Assembly (NCBI RefSeq): GCF_009792235.1
Contig: NZ_CP046973.1
Span: 2,852,001-2,916,000 of the forward strand
Direction of reading: 5' to 3'
Source: Microcystis aeruginosa FD4
Lineage (GTDB): Bacteria > Cyanobacteriota > Cyanobacteriia > Cyanobacteriales > Microcystaceae
DNA length: 64,000 bases
Shown here in pieces: positions 56,967-64,000 of the stretch (the stretch's first letter is position 1; every line of letters begins with the position of its first letter). The translations under genes were made by a program, and so were the position numbers. Below the pieces are notes generated by a model, which saw only the letters and a list, made by a program, of their open reading frames with translations, made no database searches and was not told where the DNA came from.

Positions 56967-57563
56967 ATGAAACCAGCGATAATTAATCTGCCCAACCATT
57001 GCAAAATCAGCCAACAACAGTTTAAAAAACTAGCAATAGCCAACCGAGAACTCCGCCTTGAACGCAGTAATACCGGCGAATTAATCATGATGTCACCTAC
57101 TGGAGGAAGCACAGGGAAATACAACGTTAAACTCGCCAGTCGTTTTGTCATTTGGAACGAACAAACCCAATTAGGAGAGGTTTTTGATTCCTCCACAGCA
57201 TTTAGCCTTCCCAATGGCGCAAACCGTTCTCCTGATGTCGCTTGGGTTAGTCGAGAACGATGGAATTGTCTAACCCGCGAACAACAAGATACCTTTCCCC
57301 CATTATGTCCTGATTTTGTCTTAGAATTGCGCTCTAAAACAGACAAGATGAAACCCTTACGGGAGAAAATGCAGGAATACCTAGCCAACAAAATGCGCTT
57401 AGGCTGGTTAATTGATACCAAAAATAAACTTGTCGAAATTTATCGCGCTGATCAACCCGTAGAAGTCTTAAAGAAGCCTGCTACTTTATCAGGAGAAGAT
57501 ATTTTACCCGGATTTGTTCTTAATTTACAATTTTTGTGGTACGATCTAGAAACCCTAGTTTAA
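56967..57563 (+). CDS. Uma2 family endonuclease (DUF820)
   Basis: A 198-residue PD-(D/E)XK protein. Core: LRLERSNTGELIMMSPTGGS, VFDSSTAFSLPNGANRSPDV, AWVSRERWNCL, LCPDFVLELRSKTDKMKPLR (SPD...ELRSK gives the Asp, Glu and Lys), KMQEYLANKMRLGWLIDTKN, VEIYRADQPVEVL. It is full-length with good conservation. Uma2 proteins are highly expanded in cyanobacteria; no function is firmly established. It is 7 bp after the preceding nuclease-like gene. Confidence 0.9.
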   Translation: MKPAIINLPNHCKISQQQFKKLAIANRELRLERSNTGELIMMSPTGGSTGKYNVKLASRFVIWNEQTQLGEVFDSSTAFSLPNGANRSPDVAWVSRERWNCLTREQQDTFPPLCPDFVLELRSKTDKMKPLREKMQEYLANKMRLGWLIDTKNKLVEIYRADQPVEVLKKPATLSGEDILPGFVLNLQFLWYDLETLV

Positions 57564-57591
57564 AAACTAACTTTTCCCACGATTTATTCCT

Positions 57592-57807
57592 ATGAAAGAA
57601 CAAATCAAAGAACGCATCGAACAACTCAAAGCCGAATATGAGTCCGGTCAAAAAATGTTAGCTGATCTAGAAATACAAGAGTCTAATCTAAGAACTACCA
57701 TGATGCGCATCAGTGGCGCTATTCAAGTATTAGAAGAATTACTTGCTAAAACCGAGGAAGAAGAAAATCTTGACATTGTTGAAATAGCCGACATTAAAGA
57801 TGATTGA
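57592..57807 (+). CDS. Small coiled-coil protein
   Basis: A 71-residue protein, MKEQIKERIEQLKAEYESGQ then KMLADLEIQESNLRTTMMRI and an acidic end. It is mostly one long amphipathic helix, similar to many small phage- and eCIS-associated helical proteins. Position: end of the accessory cassette, before repeat copy 2. No specific function. Confidence 0.6.
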   Translation: MKEQIKERIEQLKAEYESGQKMLADLEIQESNLRTTMMRISGAIQVLEELLAKTEEEENLDIVEIADIKDD

Positions 57808-57818
57808 CCACAACAAAA

Positions 57819-57856
57819 AAAACTCTGTGTCCTCTGTGTCTCTGTGGTGTTTATTA
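57819..57856 (+). repeat. Dispersed repeat, copy 2
   Basis: Second copy of the unit at 56261 (aaaaaactctgtgtcctctg, then ggtgtttattat). It ends exactly at the ATPase start codon (ATG 57856), so it may have replaced the native ribosome-binding region of that gene. Confidence 0.7.
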
Positions 57857-60015
57857 TGGTTATCGAGGCTAGTAAAGCCTGGTCGGAAAATCTGTTACCA
57901 GCTTTGCAGTGGTTAGACAAACTGTTAGAAAAAGCCATAGTTGCCGCTCAAGCAACCTATGCCAAAGACCCAGCAACTGAAGCCTATCAAGGTCTGTATA
58001 TCAGTCACGAAGATGTAGAGCGATTGTTAGTACGTGAGCCAGGAACCCCCCTCCTGAAACTGGAAGGAGAAGCCGGAGAACCATCCTTTTCTGAGTTAGC
58101 AGTTAAAGCATCGCGCCTGGCCTGGCTCAAACAAACCTTTGACCTGTCTGTCTTCGACCTAGCGCTAATCGTGATTGCCCTCGCTCCCGAACTCGACCTG
58201 CGCTACGAAAGGCTTTACGCCTACCTCCAGGACGACGTAACTCGTAGGCGACCCACAGTAGATCTCGCCCTCAACCTGTTGTGTCCTTCAGCCTCAAGCA
58301 AGCTTTGGCAAAGGTCTAGGGTTGCGCCAGATGCGCCCCTAATCCGCCATCGACTGCTCCATCTGTTGGCGGACCCCCATCAGGTGCAGCCTCCCTTACT
58401 TGCTTGCTACCTCAAGCCTGATGAGCAACTAATCCGCTACCTGCTAGGACAGGAGGGACTCGACTCCCGATTGGCCACATTCTGCCAGATAGTTAAGCCG
58501 ATTCCAGAATCAGAGTCACTGTCGTTAGATACCAAAATCCAGGAAGCTTTGCTCGCCTTAGCACTCCAGGCGAGGGAAGCCAATCAGCCTTTACACCTTC
58601 ACTTTCACGGTCCCCAGGGAGTGGGAAAGCGCCAAGCAGCAGAAGCGATCGCCCTCAAGTTGGACATGAGGCTGTTAGTAGCAGACATCGCCACAGCGAT
58701 CGCCGCCAAAACCGAGCTAGAGTCAATCTTGCCTCTTCTTTTCCGAGAAGCCCAGTTTCAAGATGCGGTGCTGTATCTCGAAGGACTCGACCCACTGCGT
58801 TCCCAAGAGCAGGCCAGCAACTATCAGCGACTATTGCAGGCGATCGCCCGATTTGCCAGCATCGCCATCTTAGAAGGAGTAGCACCAAGCCTGTCAGAAA
58901 TTCCTGGCTCCACCCGCACCATTCTTCCGGTCTCCTTTCCCCTACCCGACTTTGCCCAACGTCGGGACAACTGGCAAGCCTATCTCTCCCAGTCTGGCAT
59001 CTTACTCCCCGATGCCAAGGAGCTAGACACCCTCGCTGACCGTTTCCGCCTGACTCCTGAACAAATTGGTGATGCAGTCGCCTCAGCCCAGCAGCAAGCC
59101 CGCTGGCAGGCAGCCCAGACATCCCAGGAGTCCCCTCCTTCCTTAACCCTAGAAGACCTATTTGCTGCTGCTCGTACCCACTCAGGTCAGGCTTTGACTT
59201 CCCTAGCCCGCAAGATTTCCCCTCGCTCCACCTGGAACGATCTGATCCTCCCATCCGAGGGGCTAACTCAACTCCAAGAAATTTGCCATCAGGTCAAACA
59301 CCACCACCTCGTTTGTGGTCAGTGGGGTTTCGAGGAGAAACTCTCCCTCGGCAAAGGACTAAATGCCCTCTTCTCTGGCTCACCTGGTACGGGTAAAACA
59401 ATGGCGGCCGAGGTCATCGCCAAGGAGTTGCACCTTGACCTCTATAAGATTGATCTCTCCCAAGTGGTCAGTAAGTACATTGGCGAGACGGAAAAGAACC
59501 TAGAGAGGATTTTTACCGCCGCTCAGAGTGCCAATGCCATCCTCCTATTTGACGAAGCAGATGCCCTCTTTGGCAAGCGCTCCGAGGTTAAGGATGCCCA
59601 CGATCGCTACGCTAATCTTGAAATTGCCTATCTGTTGCAGAAAATGGAGGAATACGAAGGGGTGACGCTCCTAACCACCAATTTGCGGCAGAATCTAGAT
59701 GAAGCCTTCACTCGGCGCATCCGTTTCATTGTCGAGTTTCCCTTTCCTGAAGCGGACTACCGCCTGCAAATCTGGCGGCGCATCTGGCCCAAACAGACAC
59801 CCCTGGCAGCCGATGTGGATCTCGAAGGCATGGCGCGGCAATTCAAGCTGGCAGGAGGTAATATTCGCAACATCGCCCTGGCGGCTGCCTTCCTCGCCGC
59901 AGAAAACAGCCAGTGTGTGACGATGAAACATCTACTGCAAGCAACCAAGCGGGAGTTTCAGAAGATGGGAAGACTGATTGGGGAGGAGGAGTTTTTGCCA
60001 TTTAAACAAAAATAA
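57856..60015 (+). CDS. eCIS AAA+ ATPase (Afp15/Pvc15-like), tandem domains
   Basis: About 719 residues from MVIEASKAWSENLLPALQWL (ATG 57856; GTG 57844 is possible). Domain 1 (about 230-400) is degenerate: Walker A-like GPQGVGKRQAAE, and AVLYLEGLDPLRSQEQ instead of a DExx Walker B. Domain 2 (about 440-715) is complete: ALFSGSPGTGKTMAAEVIAK, NAILLFDEADALFGKRSEVK, TTNLRQNLDEAFTRRIRFIV (arginine fingers). ATPases of this type are required for eCIS assembly. There is no clear RBS because a repeat abuts the start. Confidence 0.92.
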   Translation: MVIEASKAWSENLLPALQWLDKLLEKAIVAAQATYAKDPATEAYQGLYISHEDVERLLVREPGTPLLKLEGEAGEPSFSELAVKASRLAWLKQTFDLSVFDLALIVIALAPELDLRYERLYAYLQDDVTRRRPTVDLALNLLCPSASSKLWQRSRVAPDAPLIRHRLLHLLADPHQVQPPLLACYLKPDEQLIRYLLGQEGLDSRLATFCQIVKPIPESESLSLDTKIQEALLALALQAREANQPLHLHFHGPQGVGKRQAAEAIALKLDMRLLVADIATAIAAKTELESILPLLFREAQFQDAVLYLEGLDPLRSQEQASNYQRLLQAIARFASIAILEGVAPSLSEIPGSTRTILPVSFPLPDFAQRRDNWQAYLSQSGILLPDAKELDTLADRFRLTPEQIGDAVASAQQQARWQAAQTSQESPPSLTLEDLFAAARTHSGQALTSLARKISPRSTWNDLILPSEGLTQLQEICHQVKHHHLVCGQWGFEEKLSLGKGLNALFSGSPGTGKTMAAEVIAKELHLDLYKIDLSQVVSKYIGETEKNLERIFTAAQSANAILLFDEADALFGKRSEVKDAHDRYANLEIAYLLQKMEEYEGVTLLTTNLRQNLDEAFTRRIRFIVEFPFPEADYRLQIWRRIWPKQTPLAADVDLEGMARQFKLAGGNIRNIALAAAFLAAENSQCVTMKHLLQATKREFQKMGRLIGEEEFLPFKQK

Positions 60016-60154
60016 CTGGAAAAATATTCCGTAGGGGCGCATTGCGTGCGCCCATCACCCTATTTCCTAGCCAAAGGGGAAAGCCAAATTAAATCTAACA
60101 TTGTCAAGCTAATGCCTCAATTAAAAATCCATCTCCATTGTTCTGCCAAGTATC

Positions 60155-60814
60155 ATGGATCAAGAAAGCCAAACCGGGATTAATCCAGCCATGCCTGATG
60201 ACCTTGCCCGACACCATGAGGTGGCAAAGGGCCTAACTTATCTCCATGCACGCACAAATGCCACGGCAGGGCGCACCCTAGAAGCCGCCTCCTTCGTCTA
60301 TGCGCTCATCGAACTGCTGACAGAAAAAGGCTTACTCGATCTTGACGAAATTGACACAAGGAAAAAGCAGGTAGCCCAACGACTGCTCAAACGTTTCCTG
60401 CAGCAAGATCCGGGCGTTTCCTTGCAGGAACCAGAACAAGATAAATATACCTTTTCCCAACCCGTCGCCATTGACTGCGAAAATCGGGTACATTTGTGCC
60501 AGGCTGCCTGCTGCAAAATGGTTTTTCCCCTTTCGCGCCAAGACATCGAAGAAGGAGTCATCCGCTGGGAGTTGAGCCAACCTTATGTTATTGCCAAAGG
60601 TGCGGACGGCTATTGTCACCACTTTGATCGCCAAAGTTTAGGCTGTACGGTGCATTCCCAGCGCCCCATCCCTTGCCGAGCCTACGATTGCCGCAACGAC
60701 AGGCGCATCTGGCTCGACTTTGAAAATAAAATTGTCAATCCTAAGCTCAACGAGCCAAACTGGCCCCACAACTTGAGTGCAGAAGAAATGGAACTTCCCG
60801 GGGGTGAAATTTAA
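60155..60814 (+). CDS. YkgJ family cysteine-cluster protein
   Basis: A 219-residue protein starting MDQESQTGINPAMPDDLARH. The C-terminal half has the cysteine pattern VHLCQAACCKMVFPLSRQDI, DGYCHHFDRQSLGCTVHSQR, PIPCRAYDCRNDRRIWLDFE, matching the YkgJ/Flagellin N-methylase-type zinc or iron-sulfur binding domain (CxxxCC...C...C...C). The N-terminal half is helical. It lies between ATPase and cap genes and overlaps the latter by 1 bp, so it is cotranscribed. It could be a protein-modifying or metal-binding maturation factor; no eCIS role is known to me. Confidence 0.78.
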   Translation: MDQESQTGINPAMPDDLARHHEVAKGLTYLHARTNATAGRTLEAASFVYALIELLTEKGLLDLDEIDTRKKQVAQRLLKRFLQQDPGVSLQEPEQDKYTFSQPVAIDCENRVHLCQAACCKMVFPLSRQDIEEGVIRWELSQPYVIAKGADGYCHHFDRQSLGCTVHSQRPIPCRAYDCRNDRRIWLDFENKIVNPKLNEPNWPHNLSAEEMELPGGEI

Positions 60815-61383
60815 TGATCCACGACCTTGACGATACGCTTAAAGAATTGCTGGTGCAAAAAGTACCACTCGATCCTAATGCGATCGATATCAAGTTTGAA
60901 GTGCCGAACAAAGACGACTGGAATCCCAAGCCGAATAAGCCGACAATTAATTGTTTTCTCTACGACATCCGCGAGAATCACGAGTTACGCAGCAATGAGC
61001 GCTATCTCACTCGCAACGGAACCACAGGAACAGGAACCGAAAAAATTGCCCCCACTCGTATTGATTTATCCTATCTAATTACCGTTTGGACAACCGATGT
61101 CGCCGACGAACATCGACTGTTAGGCAATATTTTGCAGACCTTATTGAGCTATCCAATTTTGCCAACAGAAGTCCTCAAGGGGCAAATAGCCAATCAATCT
61201 CTACCTCTCCGCGCCTGGGTTTCCCAACCTGAACGCACCCCGAACGCCTGGGATTTTTGGGGAGCGCTTGACGGACGGATGAAAGTGGGGATTAGCTACA
61301 TGATAACAGTTGCCGTTGAACCCTTTGCGCCAGTTGATGTTCATTTAGTAACAGAAAAAGTTCTCAAAGTCGAGTCAAAGTAA
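60814..61383 (+). CDS. DUF4255 tail terminator / cap protein (Afp16/Pvc16-like)
   Basis: A 189-residue protein starting MIHDLDDTLKELLVQKVPLD; the ATG overlaps the stop codon of the YkgJ gene. DUF4255 core: IKFEVPNKDDWNPKPNKPTI, NCFLYDIRENHELRSNERYL, RIDLSYLITVWTTDVADEHR, LLGNILQTLLSYPILPTEVL. In PVC and Afp this protein terminates the tube-sheath at the distal end. It is one of the marker genes of eCIS loci and closes the core operon here. Confidence 0.93.
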   Translation: MIHDLDDTLKELLVQKVPLDPNAIDIKFEVPNKDDWNPKPNKPTINCFLYDIRENHELRSNERYLTRNGTTGTGTEKIAPTRIDLSYLITVWTTDVADEHRLLGNILQTLLSYPILPTEVLKGQIANQSLPLRAWVSQPERTPNAWDFWGALDGRMKVGISYMITVAVEPFAPVDVHLVTEKVLKVESK

Positions 61384-61404
61384 GTAGTTAAGCTGTTGCA
61401 TATT

Positions 61405-61481
61405 AGACCTCTCCAGAAAAGATTTTGATAGGCTCGTAGTAAGGGCTTCAGCCCTTATGTTGACAATTGTTGGAGAGGTCT
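61405..61481. repeat. 77-bp palindromic MITE-like repeat
   Basis: Terminal repeats agacctctcca (61405-61415) and tggagaggtct (61471-61481) enclose a central aagggcttcagccctt palindrome. It directly abuts the target site of the next MITE at 61482. There is no coding capacity. Confidence 0.75.
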
Positions 61482-61485
61482 ATTT

Positions 61486-61700
61486 AGGGCTGGCTGAATA
61501 AATGTGAAATGTATGCAAAGTAAGGGTTTTGGGGCTTTACGAGCGAAACAGGTGCAAGATTTTGAGAGAATCGTGGTTCAAAACCTTGCATCTTCATCGG
61601 CCCGCGTCCTGTAGGGGCGAAGCATTCGGGCAATAACCTATCGGTGAAACCGGAGATTTTCTATCCGAATGCTTCGCCCGTACTTTTTGCTGCAAACCCT
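61486..61700. mobile_element. 215-bp MITE with IS1182-like ends and an inner palindrome
   Basis: Ends agggctggctgaa and ttttgctgcaaaccct, flanked by ATTT (61482-61485 and 61701-61704), as for the MITE at 34265. Inside, gggcgaagcattcgg (61615-61629) pairs perfectly with ccgaatgcttcgccc (61665-61679), so a second repeat appears nested. The interior differs from that of the 34265 copy. Confidence 0.82.
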
Positions 61701-61808
61701 ATTTATTTCTCCCAAAATATCTCAATTTTTGACAAAAGCTCTTAATTTTCGCTGCGTTACGCTACCATAAAACAACAGAAGATCTTGACAATCCCTTGGA
61801 GAACCCCC

Positions 61809-62102
61809 TTGGCAACACTGACCGACATTGGCAAACTGATCGCCATCGATCCCCATAATAATCGTCCTGTACTCGCAGGAACAAGAACATCTGTTCGGAA
61901 AATCGCCGGTTTATATAACCAAGGTAACAACGCCGAAGAGATAGCTAGAAGATTAAATCATTTAAATATCACTCAAATTTATGCAGCATTAACCTATTAT
62001 CATGCTAATAGAGAGGAAATAGAGCGAGACATAGCAGCCGAACAAACTGCCTATGAAGAACTCGCCAAACAACATTATCAAAAAAAACAACTCCTAGAAT
62101 GA
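61809..62102 (+). CDS. DUF433 antitoxin-like protein
   Basis: About 97 residues from TTG 61809 (read MATLTDIGKLIAIDPHNNRP); TTG 61785 would add eight. Core VLAGTRTSVRKIAGLYNQGN, then AEEIARRLNHLNITQIYAAL and TYYHANREEIERDI, is the DUF433 winged-helix domain seen in antitoxins paired with PIN-like toxins. The stop overlaps the start of the DUF5615 gene (ATGA), a typical toxin-antitoxin coupling. Confidence 0.85.
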   Translation: MATLTDIGKLIAIDPHNNRPVLAGTRTSVRKIAGLYNQGNNAEEIARRLNHLNITQIYAALTYYHANREEIERDIAAEQTAYEELAKQHYQKKQLLE

Positions 62103-62464
62103 CCAAAATTCGTCTGTATTTAGATGAAGATACGATGGATAGCGATCTTCTAACGGCTTTACGTCGTCGCAACGTTGATGTTATATCGACTGAAGAAGCT
62201 CAAATGTTATCCAGTAGCGATGAAGAACAATTACAATGGGCATTAAAGCATCAGTGCGTGACTTATAGCTTTAACGTGCGAGACTTTTATAAAATCCATA
62301 CTAATTGGATTGATAACAGACAAAATCATTCAGGAATTATTTTAGGGGTTCAAAACTATTCCATTGGTGAACAAATGCGTAGAATTTTGCGAATAATTGC
62401 TAGTAAATCAGCAGAAGATATGAAAAATCAAGTCGAATTTCTGAGTGCTTGGGGAGAAGAATAG
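62099..62464 (+). CDS. DUF5615 PIN-like toxin
   Basis: A 121-residue protein: MTKIRLYLDEDTMDSDLLTA, LRRRNVDVISTEEAQMLSSS, YSFNVRDFYKIHTNWIDNRQ, NHSGIILGVQNYSIGEQMRR. The acidic residues in LDEDTMDSD and FNVRDF fit the PIN-like RNase active site. It is paired with the DUF433 gene upstream. It lies between eCIS cap and effector genes, perhaps stabilising the region. Confidence 0.85.
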   Translation: MTKIRLYLDEDTMDSDLLTALRRRNVDVISTEEAQMLSSSDEEQLQWALKHQCVTYSFNVRDFYKIHTNWIDNRQNHSGIILGVQNYSIGEQMRRILRIIASKSAEDMKNQVEFLSAWGEE

Positions 62465-62659
62465 CACGCTCGCACTACGGATGCAAGCTTTGTCATCTAA
62501 ATGTAATACCAAATCCACCTTAGCGAAAATTTTCGATTTAAAACCCCGTCCTTTGAGAACGGCTTTGTGCTAGGATGATAAAATAGTGGCCAAAGGGCAT
62601 GAGGAGAATTTTCATTGCCTTGGAGAAACTGTCAGACTACTTTTGATACGAGGTGTGCC
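62465..62659. other. Gap before the DUF4157 gene
   Basis: No gene is seen. Around 62546-62580, aaaccccgtcctttgagaac followed by gtgctaggatgataaaatag resembles the right-end hairpin remnants of IS605-like elements and also contains a -10-like gataaaat. Confidence 0.35.
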
Positions 62660-64000
62660 ATGCGTGATCGCCAATCGACCCCCGACACCAAATCCCAGCA
62701 CTCCCAGCCGACTAAGGAACGGGAAGCACAGAGGGCGACTGCCCAAGAAGATGTTCTGGCAACCCAACAAGACCCCCTAACACAGGCCATCAGTCGGATT
62801 GGCAGTGCTCCCTCTGCCAAAGTTCATGCTGACTTGCTCAGTCGGGCGACCTCAGACTACCCTGCCCGCAGCCGCCAACTGATGCTCCAGATGCAACGGC
62901 AGTACGGCAATCGCTATGTGCAGCGGGTGATGGAACTGTCACGCCAAGGGGAGGGAGAAGCCGAAGCCACGCCAGAAGTGGAAGCAGCGATTGAACAGGC
63001 GCGGGGTGGAGGGCGATCGCTCGATTCTGGCATCCAGCGACAAATGGAATCTGCTTTTGGCACCAATTTCAGTGGGGTGCGGGTGCATACCGACAGCACG
63101 GCTGATGCCCTCAATCAATCCCTCAGCGCTCGTGCTTTCACCACAGGACAAGACATCTTCTTCCGCCAAGGGGAATACAATCCAGGTAGTTCTGGTGGCA
63201 AGGAATTGCTGGCCCATGAGTTGACCCATGTGGTGCAGCAAACGGGAGGAATCCAACCTAAGCTGATTGTCGGGCAACCAAGAGACAGGTACGAACAGGA
63301 AGCTGATCGAGTTGCATCGGCTATTATACAGCATCCATGCAGCAATTCCATCCATGACTTAGCACCAACCAACACCCTGCAACGCAAGTGTGAAGCCTGT
63401 AAACGTGAAGAAGGTCATCAAGTGATCTCCATTCCTGCTGAAGGCAAAGAAGAAATTATAGACATTGGATTATCGCCACATCCTATGACGAAAGTGATAT
63501 CCAGCACATTTCAAGGGGGGTTGCAGATGAATGGCAATAATGATTGTGCTCAACCGATGAGCATGACGAAAGTAGTATCCGGCATATTTCAGGGGGGATT
63601 GAAGATGGATGACTACTACCCCTATCTAGCTGGGGGAGGTTTCTGGCAGCACGCAGATTCGGGAGGTACCTGGGATACTGGAAACCGCGTCGGTGCAAAC
63701 GCTCAGTTGTTTGGTACCATTCCGAGTCCTTGCCGTCCAGAACAATTTTCACTGGCTCAAACCGTCACTTATACTCGTGCACTATTTGATGGCGTTCGTC
63801 ACCCTAAAGAAGGCATTGTGCAAGATGACATTGCCAAATCTGGGCAAGATGCTTCTCGCCCTCCATTTCGCCAAGCATGGCTTGGTGGTGGTTACAACAT
63901 TTCGATGGCAGATCCGCCGAGCGTTCCTTACACCTCTACTAGCAATATCGAGTTTGATCGATCATTTGTTACATCGCTCGTGGGACCAGGTGGGCGCCGA
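62660..64000 (+). CDS. eCIS-associated DUF4157 protein, putative effector (partial)
   Basis: ATG 62660 starts MRDRQSTPDTKSQHSQPTKE, and the frame is open to the window edge (447 codons). A disordered N-terminus is followed by LMLQMQRQYGNRYVQRVMEL and the DUF4157 core, about 115-200: SGIQRQMESAFGTNFSGVRV, HTDSTADALNQSLSARAFTT, GQDIFFRQGEYNPG, then KELLAHELTHVVQQTGG with the zinc-protease HExxH. DUF4157 marks eCIS cargo and toxins. After it are CEACKR, and two copies of a TKVxSxxFQGGLxM motif (near 275 and 305). The rest is without known domain; the toxic part probably lies beyond the window. Confidence 0.88.
   Translation, partial: MRDRQSTPDTKSQHSQPTKEREAQRATAQEDVLATQQDPLTQAISRIGSAPSAKVHADLLSRATSDYPARSRQLMLQMQRQYGNRYVQRVMELSRQGEGEAEATPEVEAAIEQARGGGRSLDSGIQRQMESAFGTNFSGVRVHTDSTADALNQSLSARAFTTGQDIFFRQGEYNPGSSGGKELLAHELTHVVQQTGGIQPKLIVGQPRDRYEQEADRVASAIIQHPCSNSIHDLAPTNTLQRKCEACKREEGHQVISIPAEGKEEIIDIGLSPHPMTKVISSTFQGGLQMNGNNDCAQPMSMTKVVSGIFQGGLKMDDYYPYLAGGGFWQHADSGGTWDTGNRVGANAQLFGTIPSPCRPEQFSLAQTVTYTRALFDGVRHPKEGIVQDDIAKSGQDASRPPFRQAWLGGGYNISMADPPSVPYTSTSNIEFDRSFVTSLVGPGGRR

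Noticed and set aside
35412..64000. Prophage or myophage tail region
   Set aside because: LysM adaptor, DUF4255, AAA+ ATPase, DUF6760 and DUF4157 together mark an eCIS; no capsid, terminase, portal, integrase or lysis gene is seen in the window.
1..64000. tRNA or rRNA genes
   Set aside because: No convincing T-loop plus acceptor-stem combination or rRNA segment was noticed by eye; a tRNAscan search would settle it.

Overview
The window looks like a piece of a unicellular bloom-forming cyanobacterial chromosome, most likely Microcystis. Signs of this are a psbA (D1) gene, a cyanobacterial-type rpoZ, many HIP1 octamers (GCGATCGC), tandem STRR-type heptamers (ctgataa), XisH/XisI, Uma2 and Rpn families, and a very high load of insertion sequences and MITEs. 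The species is an inference; no 16S or other marker gene is present.

The left part (1-31 kb) is housekeeping genes broken up by mobile DNA. It opens with the last codons of a group 2 sigma factor. Minus-strand ureA-ureB-mtnP follows, then a GNAT protein, then a surface-protein pair: a 1.6-kaa DUF4347/LVIVD-propeller/Calx-beta protein ending in a dockerin-like module, beside a small cohesin-like PEP-CTERM protein. Next come an Rpn-family nuclease gene, a decayed IS4-family copy with perfect ends, pgi, a tRNA-dihydrouridine synthase, a RelE-type toxin-antitoxin pair, an IS1182/IS5-like element, an IS607-like tnpA-tnpB element and an IS1 remnant. The block continues with a cupin, cobU, leuD, a solitary dndD-like ATPase with a small partner gene, a FUSC membrane protein, a beta-propeller protein, a frameshifted psbA and rpoZ.

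From 31 to 35.1 kb lies a graveyard: an Uma2 fragment, an IS605-type right end, a second IS4-family element with a premature stop, and an ISH3/IS4-like transposase split by a 215-bp MITE. The MITE carries the terminal repeats of the IS1182-like element at 16.5 kb.

From 35.4 kb to the end is a single-direction extracellular contractile injection system (eCIS) cluster. In order: two sheath proteins, tube protein 1, a tail-assembly-chaperone-like protein with a DUF6760 extension in the -1 frame, tube protein 2, a repeat protein (six 78-residue repeats), LysM adaptor, spike hub (gpD-like), OB-fold spike (gp5/gpV-like), PAAR tip, gp25 wedge, two baseplate J proteins, a gpI-like protein, a large fibre protein with ten 30-residue repeats, a proline-rich protein, and a fibre with a peptidase S74 chaperone. 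An accessory cassette follows (XisH, XisI, a predicted nuclease, Uma2, a coiled-coil protein). Then come the tandem AAA+ ATPase, a YkgJ cysteine-cluster protein, the DUF4255 cap protein, nested MITEs, a DUF433/DUF5615 toxin-antitoxin pair, and the start of a DUF4157 protein that is probably an eCIS effector and runs off the window.

The most interesting signal is at 38.65-38.70 kb. The DUF6760 frame has no usable start codon. It joins the chaperone frame by -1 at a G5 run, 8 nt before a strong stem-loop. This is the layout of the lambda G/GT and P2 E/E' tail-chaperone frameshifts, here inside an injection system.
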